A DNA stretch of 17,150 nucleotides from assembly GCA_016302185.1 (NCBI GenBank), contig JAEDOC010000032.1:1-17150 (forward strand). The letters run 5' to 3'. The stretch comes from Clostridium sp. Its GTDB lineage: Bacteria; Bacillota; Clostridia; Lachnospirales; Lachnospiraceae. The notes under the pieces are model-generated. The model was not told the DNA's origin and searched no databases. It saw nothing but the letters and a program-made list of their open reading frames with translations. This document shows, one piece after another, positions 7,056-15,927 of this stretch (position 1 is its first letter; each line of letters begins with the position of its first letter). The translations under genes were made by a program, and so were the position numbers.

Positions 7056-7535
7056 CTATTCCGGATAGATCAGCCGCTCTTCGTCGATTCCGGTCAGAAC
7101 TTCACGGAGATATTTATCTGCCAGATATCTGGCCATGGGAAGATTCATATCCAGGTAGTTGCCGCAGTCCTTTGCGCTGGCACCGGGAACCTCTCCCTCA
7201 TAACGTCGGATGAAATCGAACATGGAGACCATCAGCGGAACGATATCGCAGGAGTTCAGCTCACCGGTCAGCAGCAGATAGAAGCCGGTGCGGCAGCCCA
7301 TGGGTCCAAAATAGATGACCCGTTCCTTCCAGTAGGGATCATTGCGCAGAAAAGTGGCGCCCAGGTGTTCAATTGTATGCACTTCAGCGGTATTCATGAC
7401 CGGCTCGTAATTCGGACGGGTCATGCGGATGTCAAAGGTGGTGATGACGCTGTCACCGGCTTTATCCCTTCGGGATACATAGATACCGGGAAGCAGTTTT
7501 AAATGGTCAATGGTAAAGCTGGTGATTTTTTCCAT
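7056..7535 (-). CDS. luxS: S-ribosylhomocysteine lyase (autoinducer-2 synthase)
   Basis: LuxS cleaves S-ribosylhomocysteine to homocysteine and DPD, the precursor of autoinducer-2, in the activated methyl cycle that recycles S-adenosylhomocysteine. At 159 aa it has family length. The metal ligands and catalytic residues are visible: H53 and H57 with E56 in HTIEHLGATFLRN (53-65), C81 in FGPMGCRTGFY (76-86), and C124 in AKDCGNYLDMNL (121-132). The start is supported by GAGG (plus-strand 7544-7547) 8 nt upstream. It is convergent with the nuclease gene, with only 11 bp between stop codons and no obvious terminator there. No pfs or methionine gene is adjacent. Together with the neighbouring methyltransferase it is linked only loosely, through SAM by-products. 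Confidence 0.98.
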   Translation of the reverse strand: MEKITSFTIDHLKLLPGIYVSRRDKAGDSVITTFDIRMTRPNYEPVMNTAEVHTIEHLGATFLRNDPYWKERVIYFGPMGCRTGFYLLLTGELNSCDIVPLMVSMFDFIRRYEGEVPGASAKDCGNYLDMNLPMARYLADKYLREVLTGIDEERLIYPE

Positions 7536-7566
7536 GACAGGTACCTCGCTTTTCAGATTTTAACTC

Positions 7567-7595
7567 AGTATACCGAATCCGGACGAAAAATACAA
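7567..7595 (-). promoter_or_regulatory. Candidate promoter of luxS
   Basis: On the minus strand TTGTAT (7595-7590), a 17-nt spacer and TATACT (7572-7567) precede luxS, with a predicted start near 7560 and a leader of about 25 nt. The -35 is weak. It is back-to-back with the trpS promoter, the two elements being about 15 bp apart. Confidence 0.5.
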
Positions 7596-7601
7596 GGGAA
7601 A

Positions 7602-7618
7602 AAGCATGCTTGCAAGCA
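7602..7618. repeat. Overlapping palindromes between the luxS and trpS promoters
   Basis: AAGCATGCTT (7602-7611) and TGCTTGCAAGCA (7607-7618) are two perfect palindromes sharing five bases. The second covers the whole trpS -35 element (7610-7615), and the pair lies just upstream of the luxS -35. This is the geometry of a possible operator. Confidence 0.55.
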
Positions 7619-7638
7619 CTTCTTTTCTGTATTATAAT
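7610..7638 (+). promoter_or_regulatory. Promoter of trpS
   Basis: TTGCAA (7610-7615), a 17-nt spacer and perfect TATAAT (7633-7638) predict a start near 7645 and a leader of about 67 nt. The leader contains a small stem (CAGCC/GGCTG, about 7669-7685) but is too short for a T-box. Confidence 0.65.
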
Positions 7639-7711
7639 AAACTGGTATTTTGTAACATGATGCACGGCAGCCATTTGGCGGCTGTTTCGGGAATAAAAGG
7701 AGATGGAGATT

Positions 7712-8716
7712 ATGTTAGACGGCAAGAAAACTTTATTCAGCGGCATGCAGGCCACAGGTAATCTGACCCTGGGCAATTATCTGGGAGCGCTGAAGAACTG
7801 GGTAAGCATCAGCGATGAGTATCAGACCTTCTTCAGTGTAGTGGACATGCATTCCATCACCGTACGTCAGGATCCGGCGGAGCTTCGGAGAAGAGCCAGA
7901 ACTCTGCTGACCCTCTATATTGCAGCCGGACTGGATCCGGAGAAGAACTGCATCTATTATCAGTCCCATGTCAGCGGACATGCGGAGCTTTCCTGGATTT
8001 TAAGTTGCTTTACCTATATGGGCGAATTAAACCGTATGACCCAGTTCAAGGACAAGGCGGCGAAGCATGCGGATAATATCAATGCAGGCCTGTTCACCTA
8101 CCCGGTGCTGATGGCAGCGGATATTCTGCTGTATCAGGCAGATGTGGTTCCGGTAGGAATCGATCAGATGCAGCATCTGGAGCTGACCAGAGATATCGCG
8201 ATTCGTTTTAATAATATTTATGGGGATGTGTTCACAGTTCCGGAGGCATATATCGGCAAGGCAGGCGCCAAGATCATGAGTCTGCAGGATCCGGGGAAGA
8301 AGATGTCCAAGTCCGATGAGAATCCCAATGCCAGCATTTATCTGATGGATGATCCGGATACGATTATCCGTAAGTTTAAACGCGCGGTGACCGATTCGGA
8401 GGCCTGTGTCCGCTACAGCGAAGAGCAGCCCGGAATCCGGAACCTGATTGATATCTACAGCGCCTGCACCGGAAAAACACCCGCAGAGGTGGAAAAGGAA
8501 TTTGACGGCAGGGGATATGGCGACTTTAAGCTGGCAGTAGGAGAGGCTGTGGTCTCTGTATTAAAACCGCTGCAGGATCGTTATGCGGATCTGACCAAGA
8601 ATAAGGATTATCTGGACAGTGTTATCAAGAACAATGCCGAGAAGGCACAATATTTCTCTAATAAAACATTGCGGAAGGTTCAGAAGAAGGTAGGTTTTCC
8701 GGAGAGAATCCGATAA
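7712..8716 (+). CDS. trpS: Tryptophanyl-tRNA synthetase
   Basis: This class I aminoacyl-tRNA synthetase charges tRNA-Trp with tryptophan in the cytoplasm. From ATG 7712 it is 334 aa, the normal bacterial length. The HIGH-like nucleotide-binding element is TGNLTLGNYLGA (15-26) and the KMSKS loop is KKMSKSDENPNAS (196-208). DQMQHLELTRDIA in the middle is the conserved TrpRS block. ATG 7712 is preferred over the in-frame ATG at 7703 because AAGGAG (7697-7702) is 9 nt from the former and touches the latter, and the protein family begins with a short leader before the TLFSG segment. It has its own promoter, and a FAH-family gene follows after 27 nt, probably on the same transcript. Confidence 0.97.
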   Translation: MLDGKKTLFSGMQATGNLTLGNYLGALKNWVSISDEYQTFFSVVDMHSITVRQDPAELRRRARTLLTLYIAAGLDPEKNCIYYQSHVSGHAELSWILSCFTYMGELNRMTQFKDKAAKHADNINAGLFTYPVLMAADILLYQADVVPVGIDQMQHLELTRDIAIRFNNIYGDVFTVPEAYIGKAGAKIMSLQDPGKKMSKSDENPNASIYLMDDPDTIIRKFKRAVTDSEACVRYSEEQPGIRNLIDIYSACTGKTPAEVEKEFDGRGYGDFKLAVGEAVVSVLKPLQDRYADLTKNKDYLDSVIKNNAEKAQYFSNKTLRKVQKKVGFPERIR

Positions 8717-8743
8717 ACGGAGCAGAAGAATGGACGGTAAAAG

Positions 8744-9643
8744 ATGCGTGTACTGACCTATCAGATTGATGAGAAGGAGCGGCTGGGTTTTTTGAGCACC
8801 GATGGCCGCTGGATTTATATGACAGAATCTCTGGGAATGGAGTATGAGGATATGAGAGCCTTAATCCGGGGTATCAGTCCCTCAGAGATTCAGCTGGCGG
8901 AGCACATGGCCCGCAAGTCACCGGAGGAACTGGATATGGCCAGGGCGATTCCGGTCAGCGATGCGAAGATCCTCCCGCCGATCCCGGTTCCGGATCAGGA
9001 TGTGATCTGTCTGGGTGTCAATTATATGGAACATTTGAAGGAAAGCGATCGTTTCCTGAAGGGTGCCATTAAAGAAGAACAGGCGTATCCGGTCTATTTC
9101 GGAAAACGGGTCGGACGCGCAGTGGCGGACGGGGAAGAGATTCCCAGCTATCCCGGTCTGGTGGAGGGTATCGATTACGAAGTAGAACTGGCGGTGATTC
9201 TGGGAAAGGATGCGAGGGATGTTCCTGCAGAGAAAGCCCGGGAGTATATTTTCGGTTATACCATTCTGAACGATATCAGCGCCCGGAATTTACAGAGCAA
9301 TCACAAGCAGTGGTATTTCGGAAAGAGTCTGGACGGCTTTACTCCCATGGGTCCCTGGATCGTGACCGCGAATGAACTGGAGTTTCCGCCGAAGCGCACC
9401 ATCCAGTCCTATGTGAACGGAGAACTGCGTCAGAATGCCAGTACCGGAGATTTGATTTTTGGAATTGATTATATTATCAGTGAACTGTCCCAGGGAATGA
9501 CTCTGCGGGCAGGCACCATCATTTCCACAGGCACGCCGGCCGGCGCAGGTGTGGGCTTCAATCCGCCCCGCTATTTAAAATCCGGGGATGTGGTGGAATG
9601 CCGGATCGACGGAATCGGTTCTCTGACCAACCGGATCAAATAA
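8744..9643 (+). CDS. Fumarylacetoacetate hydrolase (FAH) family protein
   Basis: This cytoplasmic metal-dependent enzyme of the FAH superfamily comprises C-C bond hydrolases, decarboxylases and tautomerases of beta-diketo or oxo-acids. The catalytic core starts near ICLGVNYMEHLKE (88-100). The metal-binding carboxylates E146 and E148 (DYEVELAVILGK), D177 (NDISARNLQ), K194 (GKSLDGFTPMGPW) and STGTPAGAGVG (261-271) are all present, so it should be active. At 299 aa it has an N-terminal domain of about 80 residues before the core. The ribosome binding site is weak (GGACGG, 8732-8737). It follows trpS by 27 nt and no terminator is seen after it, so read-through would meet the car leader terminator. 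Substrate is unknown; acylpyruvate hydrolase, oxaloacetate tautomerase or decarboxylase activities are alternatives. Confidence 0.88.
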   Translation: MRVLTYQIDEKERLGFLSTDGRWIYMTESLGMEYEDMRALIRGISPSEIQLAEHMARKSPEELDMARAIPVSDAKILPPIPVPDQDVICLGVNYMEHLKESDRFLKGAIKEEQAYPVYFGKRVGRAVADGEEIPSYPGLVEGIDYEVELAVILGKDARDVPAEKAREYIFGYTILNDISARNLQSNHKQWYFGKSLDGFTPMGPWIVTANELEFPPKRTIQSYVNGELRQNASTGDLIFGIDYIISELSQGMTLRAGTIISTGTPAGAGVGFNPPRYLKSGDVVECRIDGIGSLTNRIK

Positions 9644-9694
9644 CCGGAAGTACAACAAAATAGACAAGAAAATAAAAAAATCGCCATTGAAATA

Positions 9695-9723
9695 TTGACG
9701 GCGGAAATTCTCTATGCTATAAT
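9695..9723 (+). promoter_or_regulatory. Strong promoter of the carAB-pyrG cluster
   Basis: TTGACG (9695-9700), a 17-nt spacer and TATAAT (9718-9723) with an extended -10 TG (9715-9716) is the best promoter in the window. The predicted start is about 9729-9731. It lies 51 nt after the FAH-family stop codon and drives the leader with the attenuator described next. Confidence 0.85.
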
Positions 9724-9731
9724 CCATCAAA

Positions 9732-9749
9732 ATGAACAAAGGAGTTCAT
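9732..9749 (+). promoter_or_regulatory. 5'-terminal antiterminator-like hairpin of the car leader
   Basis: ATGAAC (9732-9737) pairs with GTTCAT (9744-9749) around the hexanucleotide loop AAAGGA. The right arm is also the central part of the 5' arm of the terminator at 9742-9770, so the two folds cannot coexist. The hairpin begins within 1-3 nt of the predicted transcription start. The loop has A at position 1 and G at position 4, as in RNA hairpins bound by ANTAR proteins. The paired second hairpin of that class is not seen. Confidence 0.6.
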
Positions 9750-9815
9750 GGGGCCTGCCCTCATGGACTCTTTTTTTGCGTTATAGGATACGAAGGTTTA
9801 TGGAGTTGGACATAA
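9732..9815 (+). CDS. Possible 27-codon leader ORF overlapping the attenuator
   Basis: An ATG at 9732, 1-3 nt after the predicted transcription start, opens a frame of 27 codons ending in TAA at 9813. The product starts MNKGVHGACPHGLFF and ends in GLWSWT. It runs through the antiterminator hairpin, the whole terminator and its T-tract, and ends 18 nt before carA. Translation would have to be nearly leaderless, since no ribosome binding site precedes it. It contains no arginine codon. It could equally be chance, so it is listed with low confidence. Confidence 0.2.
   Translation: MNKGVHGACPHGLFFCVIGYEGLWSWT
9742..9777 (+). terminator. Intrinsic terminator in the carA leader (attenuator)
   Basis: GAGTTCATGGGG (9742-9753) pairs with CCCTCATGGACTC (9759-9770, from its second base on) in a 12-bp stem with two G-T wobbles and a 5-nt loop. 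Seven T follow directly (9771-9777). It sits between the promoter and carA, about 12 nt after the predicted start, so it is an attenuator for the cluster. It may also stop read-through from the FAH-family gene. Confidence 0.88.
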
Positions 9816-9833
9816 GGAAAGGAATGGTGACAA

Positions 9834-10967
9834 ATGGAAAAACCGGTATATCTTCTTTTGGAAAACGGCAAATATTTTGAGGGAAAATGCTTTGGCGCCC
9901 CTATGAATGAAGTGACCGGAGAAGTAGTTTTTACAACAGGCATGACAGGATATCTTGAAACGATCACAGATCCCAGCTATTTCGGACAGATCGTTGTTCA
10001 GACATTTCCAATGATTGGTAATTATGGAGTGATTCCTCAGGATTTCGAAAATAAAGAGGTATATTTATCTGCATATATCGTAAAAGAATGGTGTCAGGAA
10101 CCCTCCAACTTCCGGAGCAGTGGTAATCTTGACACCTTTTTTAAGGAACGGAACATCCCGGCAATATACGGAATTGATACCAGAAAGCTGGCGAAGGTAA
10201 TCCGGGAGTACGGTGCCATGAACGGACGGCTGACCATGAAGGAGCCGCCCTATAGCGAGGAAGATTTGAAGGAAATCCGGGAATTTCGCATCACAAAGGC
10301 AGTGGAAACCGTGACTCCGGAAGCTGTAGAAGTGGTTTCCGGCAGGGAGAAGGATGCGTTCCGGGTAGTTCTCTGGGACTTTGGTGCCAAGGAGAATATT
10401 TTAAGAGAGCTGGTGAAATGGGGCTGCGAGGTCATCGATGTTCCGGCCTCCACCACCGCGGAGGAGATTTTATCCTACCATCCAGACGGCATCATGCTGT
10501 CCAACGGCCCCGGCGATCCGGAAGCCAATGTGGGCGTGATTGAAGAGATGAAAAAGGTAGCGGAAGCGAAGCTTCCCACGTTCGGAATCTGCCTGGGCCA
10601 TCAGCTGTTTGCCCTGGCCAATGGTGCAAAGACGGGCAAGATGAAATACGGCCATCGCGGCGCGAACCAGCCGGTCAAGGATCTGACCACCGGACGGGTG
10701 TATATCAGCAGCCAGAACCATGGCTATGAGGTGTTAAAAGCGACTCTTCCGGAAGGCGCAGAGGAAACCTTTGTAAATGTCAATGACGGAACCTGTGAAG
10801 GCATTACGTACCATGACAGACCGGCATTTACGGTGCAGTTTCATCCGGAGGCATGCGCAGGTCCGAAGGATACGGAAGAATTATTCGGGCGTTTTATTAC
10901 AATGATGCGGGAGTATAAAGAGAAGAAACAGCCGGAGGGCGAAGAAGGAGGAGCAGTATGCCGTTAA
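9834..10967 (+). CDS. carA: Carbamoyl-phosphate synthase small (glutaminase) subunit
   Basis: CarA hydrolyses glutamine and channels ammonia to CarB for carbamoyl phosphate, the precursor of pyrimidines and arginine. The 377-aa protein has the N-terminal CPSase domain (for example EVVFTTGMTGYLETITDPSYFGQIV, 30-54) and a C-terminal class I glutamine amidotransferase. In the latter are SNGPGDP (223-229), the nucleophile C253 in GICLGHQLFALA (251-262), and H337 and E339 in VQFHPEACAGPKDTEE (334-349). The start follows an AAAGGA-type ribosome binding site about 10 nt upstream. The gene overlaps carB by 10 nt and is preceded by a promoter and attenuator (9695-9777), so its transcription is probably controlled by premature termination. 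Confidence 0.98.
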   Translation: MEKPVYLLLENGKYFEGKCFGAPMNEVTGEVVFTTGMTGYLETITDPSYFGQIVVQTFPMIGNYGVIPQDFENKEVYLSAYIVKEWCQEPSNFRSSGNLDTFFKERNIPAIYGIDTRKLAKVIREYGAMNGRLTMKEPPYSEEDLKEIREFRITKAVETVTPEAVEVVSGREKDAFRVVLWDFGAKENILRELVKWGCEVIDVPASTTAEEILSYHPDGIMLSNGPGDPEANVGVIEEMKKVAEAKLPTFGICLGHQLFALANGAKTGKMKYGHRGANQPVKDLTTGRVYISSQNHGYEVLKATLPEGAEETFVNVNDGTCEGITYHDRPAFTVQFHPEACAGPKDTEELFGRFITMMREYKEKKQPEGEEGGAVCR

Positions 10968-13900
10968 ATAAAAGTCTGAAAAAGGTTATGGTAATCGGCT
11001 CCGGTCCTATCGTCATCGGCCAGGCCGCAGAATTTGACTACGCAGGTACCCAGGCCTGCCGGGCACTGAAGGAGGAGGGGCTTGAGGTTGTTCTGGTAAA
11101 CTCCAACCCGGCAACCATTATGACAGACAGAGCCATCGCGGATCATGTCTATATTGAGCCGCTGACGCTGGAGGTGGTAAAGCGAATTATTGAGAAAGAG
11201 AAGCCGGACAGCATCCTGTCCACCCTGGGCGGTCAGACCGGTCTTACCCTGTCCATGGAGCTGGCAAAGGAAGGCTTCTTAAAAGAACATGATGTAACCC
11301 TTCTGGGTGCGTCTCCGGAGACCATCGACAAGGCAGAGGATCGCCAGTGCTTCAAGGATACGATGGAAGCCATCGGGGAACCGGTGATTCCGTCCGAGGT
11401 GGTCAATACCATTCCGGATGCCTTAAGCTTTGCGGCAAAGATTGGATATCCGGTGATCGTTCGTCCGGCCTTTACGCTGGGCGGTACCGGCGGCGGTATC
11501 GCGGCAGATGAGAAGGAGCTGGAGCTGATCGCGGAGGCCGGCATCCGTCTTTCTCCGATTAATCAGATTCTGGTGGAGAAATGTATTGCCGGCTGGAAGG
11601 AGATTGAGTTCGAGGTAATGCGGGACGGCATCGGCAACGAGATTACCGTCTGCTCCATGGAGAACTTCGACCCGGTAGGAATTCATACCGGAGATTCCAT
11701 TGTTATCGCTCCGGCGGTGACACTGGCAGATAAGGAATATCAGATGCTGCGTTCCGCTGCGTTAAATATCATCCAGGCCATGGGAATTGAAGGCGGATGC
11801 AACTGTCAGTTTGCCTTAAACCCGGAGAGCTTTGAATATGCGGTCATTGAGGTAAACCCCAGAGTTTCCCGTTCCTCCGCCCTGGCCTCCAAGGCCACCG
11901 GTTATCCCATCGCCCGTGTAGCCACCAAGATTGCCATCGGCTACCGTCTGGATGAGATTCCCAACGAGGTCACCGGAGAGACCATGGCCTGCTTTGAACC
12001 GGCGCTGGACTATGTGGCAGTGAAATTCCCCAAGTGGCCGTTTGATAAATTTGTTTACGGCAGAAGAAAGCTGGGAACTCAGATGAAGGCCACCGGTGAG
12101 GTTATGGCCATCGGCCGGAACTTTGAACAGGCACTTCTGAAAGCCGTCCGGGGCGCCGAGATTTCCCAGAACAGCCTGAATATGAAGAAGATGACGGAGC
12201 TTACCGATGAAGAGCTGGAGAAGAAGATTCTGTCCCAGGATGATGAGAGAATCTTTGCGGTGTATGAGAGCATGAAGCGGGGCAAAACCGTGGAATGGAT
12301 TCATCGGCTGACGCTCATCGATGAGTGGTTCTTAAATAAATTAAACCATCTGCTGACACTGGAGCACCGGATGCAGGAAGGCCCGCTGACGGATGCGTTG
12401 TATCTGGAGGCCAAGCAGTATGGTTTTCCGGATAAGGTGATTCAGGAACTGACCGGACTTCCGGAGATTAAGCATCTTCCGGCATGCTACCGCATGGTAG
12501 ACACCTGCAGCGCCGAGTTTGCGGCCAGCACCCCGTATTTCTACAGCTCCTACGGAGAAGAGGATGAGGCAGCAGAATTTATTCAGAAGCATACCTCCGG
12601 AAAACCGGTGGTTATGGTATTCGGTTCCGGTCCGATTCGTATCGGCCAGGGAATCGAGTTCGATTTTGCTTCCGTTCACTGTGTCTGGTCTTTAAAGAGA
12701 GCGGGTTACGAAGTTGTGATTGTGAATAACAACCCGGAGACCGTTTCCACTGACTTTAACGTGGCGGATCGTCTGTATTTTGAGCCGCTGACACCGGAAG
12801 ATGTGCTGGATATTATCCGGATTGAGAAACCGATCGGTGCAGTAGTTGCCTTTGGAGGGCAGACTGCTATCCGCCTGACGAAGTGTCTGGTAGCGAACAA
12901 TATTCCGGTGCTGGGAACTCCGGCGGACAGTATCGATATGGCAGAGGACAGAGGTCGTTTCAATGCGCTCTTAAAGAAGCTGAATATGAAGCAGCCTGCC
13001 GGTGATACTGTATTTACAGAGGATCAGGCCATCGTGGCGGCCAACCGTCTGGGCTATCCGGTTCTGGTACGTCCCAGCTATGTTCTGGGCGGCCAGAATA
13101 TGATCATCGCTTACAATGACGATGATATCCATGAATATATGAAGATTATTCTGGAGCACGGCATTGAAAATGATATCCTGATTGATAAGTACTTAATGGG
13201 AACCGAGCTGGAGGTGGATGCCATCTGTGACGGAGAAGACGTACTGATTCCGGGTATTATGGAGCATATTGAGCGGGCCGGTGTTCATTCCGGAGACTCC
13301 ATTGCGGTCTATCCGGCCTTCCTCTTAACCGAAAGCCAGAAGGATCGCCTGGTGGATTACTCTATCCGCCTGGCACAGTCCTTAAATACCAAAGGCCTGA
13401 TTAACATTCAGTACGTACTGCATGAGGATACGATTTATATCATCGAGGTAAATCCGCGTTCTTCCCGTACCGTGCCTTATATCAGCAAGGTAACCGGTGT
13501 TCCCATGGTGGATCTGGCAACCCGGATCATGATGGGAGAGAAGTTAAAGGATATGGGATATGAGACAGGTCTGTATCCCTGCTCCCCGTATTATGCGGTC
13601 AAGGTTCCGGTGTTCTCCTTCGAGAAGCTGTCGGATGTGGATACCCAGCTGGGACCGGAGATGAAATCTACCGGTGAGGTGCTGGGAATTGCCCGTACCA
13701 TGGAAGAAGCACTGTTTAAAGGCCTGGTAGCCGCAGGCTATACCATGAAGAGAAGCGGCGGTATTCTGGTCAGTGTCCGTGATACGGATAAGGGCGATTT
13801 AAAGGAACTGATGAAGGCATACGTCTCCATGGGCTTCAAGCTGTATGCGACCGAAGGAACCGCCAGCAGGCTGAACCGTGCGGGAATATCTTCCGTCGTG

Positions 13901-14254
13901 GTAAAGAAGCCGAAGGAAGCGAAGGAAGGCGATGAGACCACGCTTACGGTGATGGAGAAGGGATTGGTCAGCTACGTGATTTCCACCTCCGCTACCGGGC
14001 GGCAGCCGGGACGTGACAGCGTGCAGATGCGAAGAAAAGCAGTAGAGCTTGGAATTCCCTGTCTGACTTCTCTGGATACCGCAGCGGTTCTGGCTATGAG
14101 TCTGGAGAGCCGGTATGATGAGGACAATGTGGAGCTGGTGGATATCGCTCATATTGCTCATGGTGCGGCAGCGAAGGAAGAGCTTTCCGAGATGGAGGCG
14201 CCGGAGGATATTCAGATTCCGGGTTATGTACTGCAGGGACATGCAGAAGAATAA
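10958..14254 (+). CDS. carB: Carbamoyl-phosphate synthase large subunit
   Basis: CarB makes carbamoyl phosphate from bicarbonate, ammonia delivered by CarA, and two ATP. At 1098 aa it is full length, with the internal duplication visible. The first half opens with GSGPIVIGQAAEFDYAG (14-30), and the second with GSGPIRIGQGIEFDFA (from about 556). Each is followed by an ATP-grasp domain (for example VRPAFTLGGTGGG and VRPSYVLGGQNM). Between the halves is the oligomerisation region. Residues from about 934 (GGILVSVRDTDKGDL) form the MGS-like allosteric domain, where nucleotides such as UMP act in characterised enzymes. The start is set by AAGGAGGA (10945-10952), and the 10-nt overlap with carA implies translational coupling. 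pyrG follows after 34 nt, consistent with one operon. Confidence 0.98.
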   Translation: MPLNKSLKKVMVIGSGPIVIGQAAEFDYAGTQACRALKEEGLEVVLVNSNPATIMTDRAIADHVYIEPLTLEVVKRIIEKEKPDSILSTLGGQTGLTLSMELAKEGFLKEHDVTLLGASPETIDKAEDRQCFKDTMEAIGEPVIPSEVVNTIPDALSFAAKIGYPVIVRPAFTLGGTGGGIAADEKELELIAEAGIRLSPINQILVEKCIAGWKEIEFEVMRDGIGNEITVCSMENFDPVGIHTGDSIVIAPAVTLADKEYQMLRSAALNIIQAMGIEGGCNCQFALNPESFEYAVIEVNPRVSRSSALASKATGYPIARVATKIAIGYRLDEIPNEVTGETMACFEPALDYVAVKFPKWPFDKFVYGRRKLGTQMKATGEVMAIGRNFEQALLKAVRGAEISQNSLNMKKMTELTDEELEKKILSQDDERIFAVYESMKRGKTVEWIHRLTLIDEWFLNKLNHLLTLEHRMQEGPLTDALYLEAKQYGFPDKVIQELTGLPEIKHLPACYRMVDTCSAEFAASTPYFYSSYGEEDEAAEFIQKHTSGKPVVMVFGSGPIRIGQGIEFDFASVHCVWSLKRAGYEVVIVNNNPETVSTDFNVADRLYFEPLTPEDVLDIIRIEKPIGAVVAFGGQTAIRLTKCLVANNIPVLGTPADSIDMAEDRGRFNALLKKLNMKQPAGDTVFTEDQAIVAANRLGYPVLVRPSYVLGGQNMIIAYNDDDIHEYMKIILEHGIENDILIDKYLMGTELEVDAICDGEDVLIPGIMEHIERAGVHSGDSIAVYPAFLLTESQKDRLVDYSIRLAQSLNTKGLINIQYVLHEDTIYIIEVNPRSSRTVPYISKVTGVPMVDLATRIMMGEKLKDMGYETGLYPCSPYYAVKVPVFSFEKLSDVDTQLGPEMKSTGEVLGIARTMEEALFKGLVAAGYTMKRSGGILVSVRDTDKGDLKELMKAYVSMGFKLYATEGTASRLNRAGISSVVVKKPKEAKEGDETTLTVMEKGLVSYVISTSATGRQPGRDSVQMRRKAVELGIPCLTSLDTAAVLAMSLESRYDEDNVELVDIAHIAHGAAAKEELSEMEAPEDIQIPGYVLQGHAEE

Positions 14255-14276
14255 GAATGCAGGGAGAGCAGATTAG

Positions 14277-15899
<1,623 letters not shown>

Positions 15900-15927
15900 A
15901 AAAGACGGCAGACGTTGAGGTATATTT

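Noticed and set aside
7703..7711. Start of trpS at ATG 7703
   Set aside because: The Shine-Dalgarno (7697-7702) abuts this ATG, but is ideally spaced for ATG 7712.
7639..7711. T-box riboswitch in the trpS leader
   Set aside because: The predicted leader is only about 67 nt and lacks a specifier stem, the conserved T-box sequence and a terminator.
9695..9880. 61-codon plus-strand frame across the car promoter and leader
   Set aside because: It begins at the -35 element, upstream of the predicted transcript, and has no ribosome binding site.
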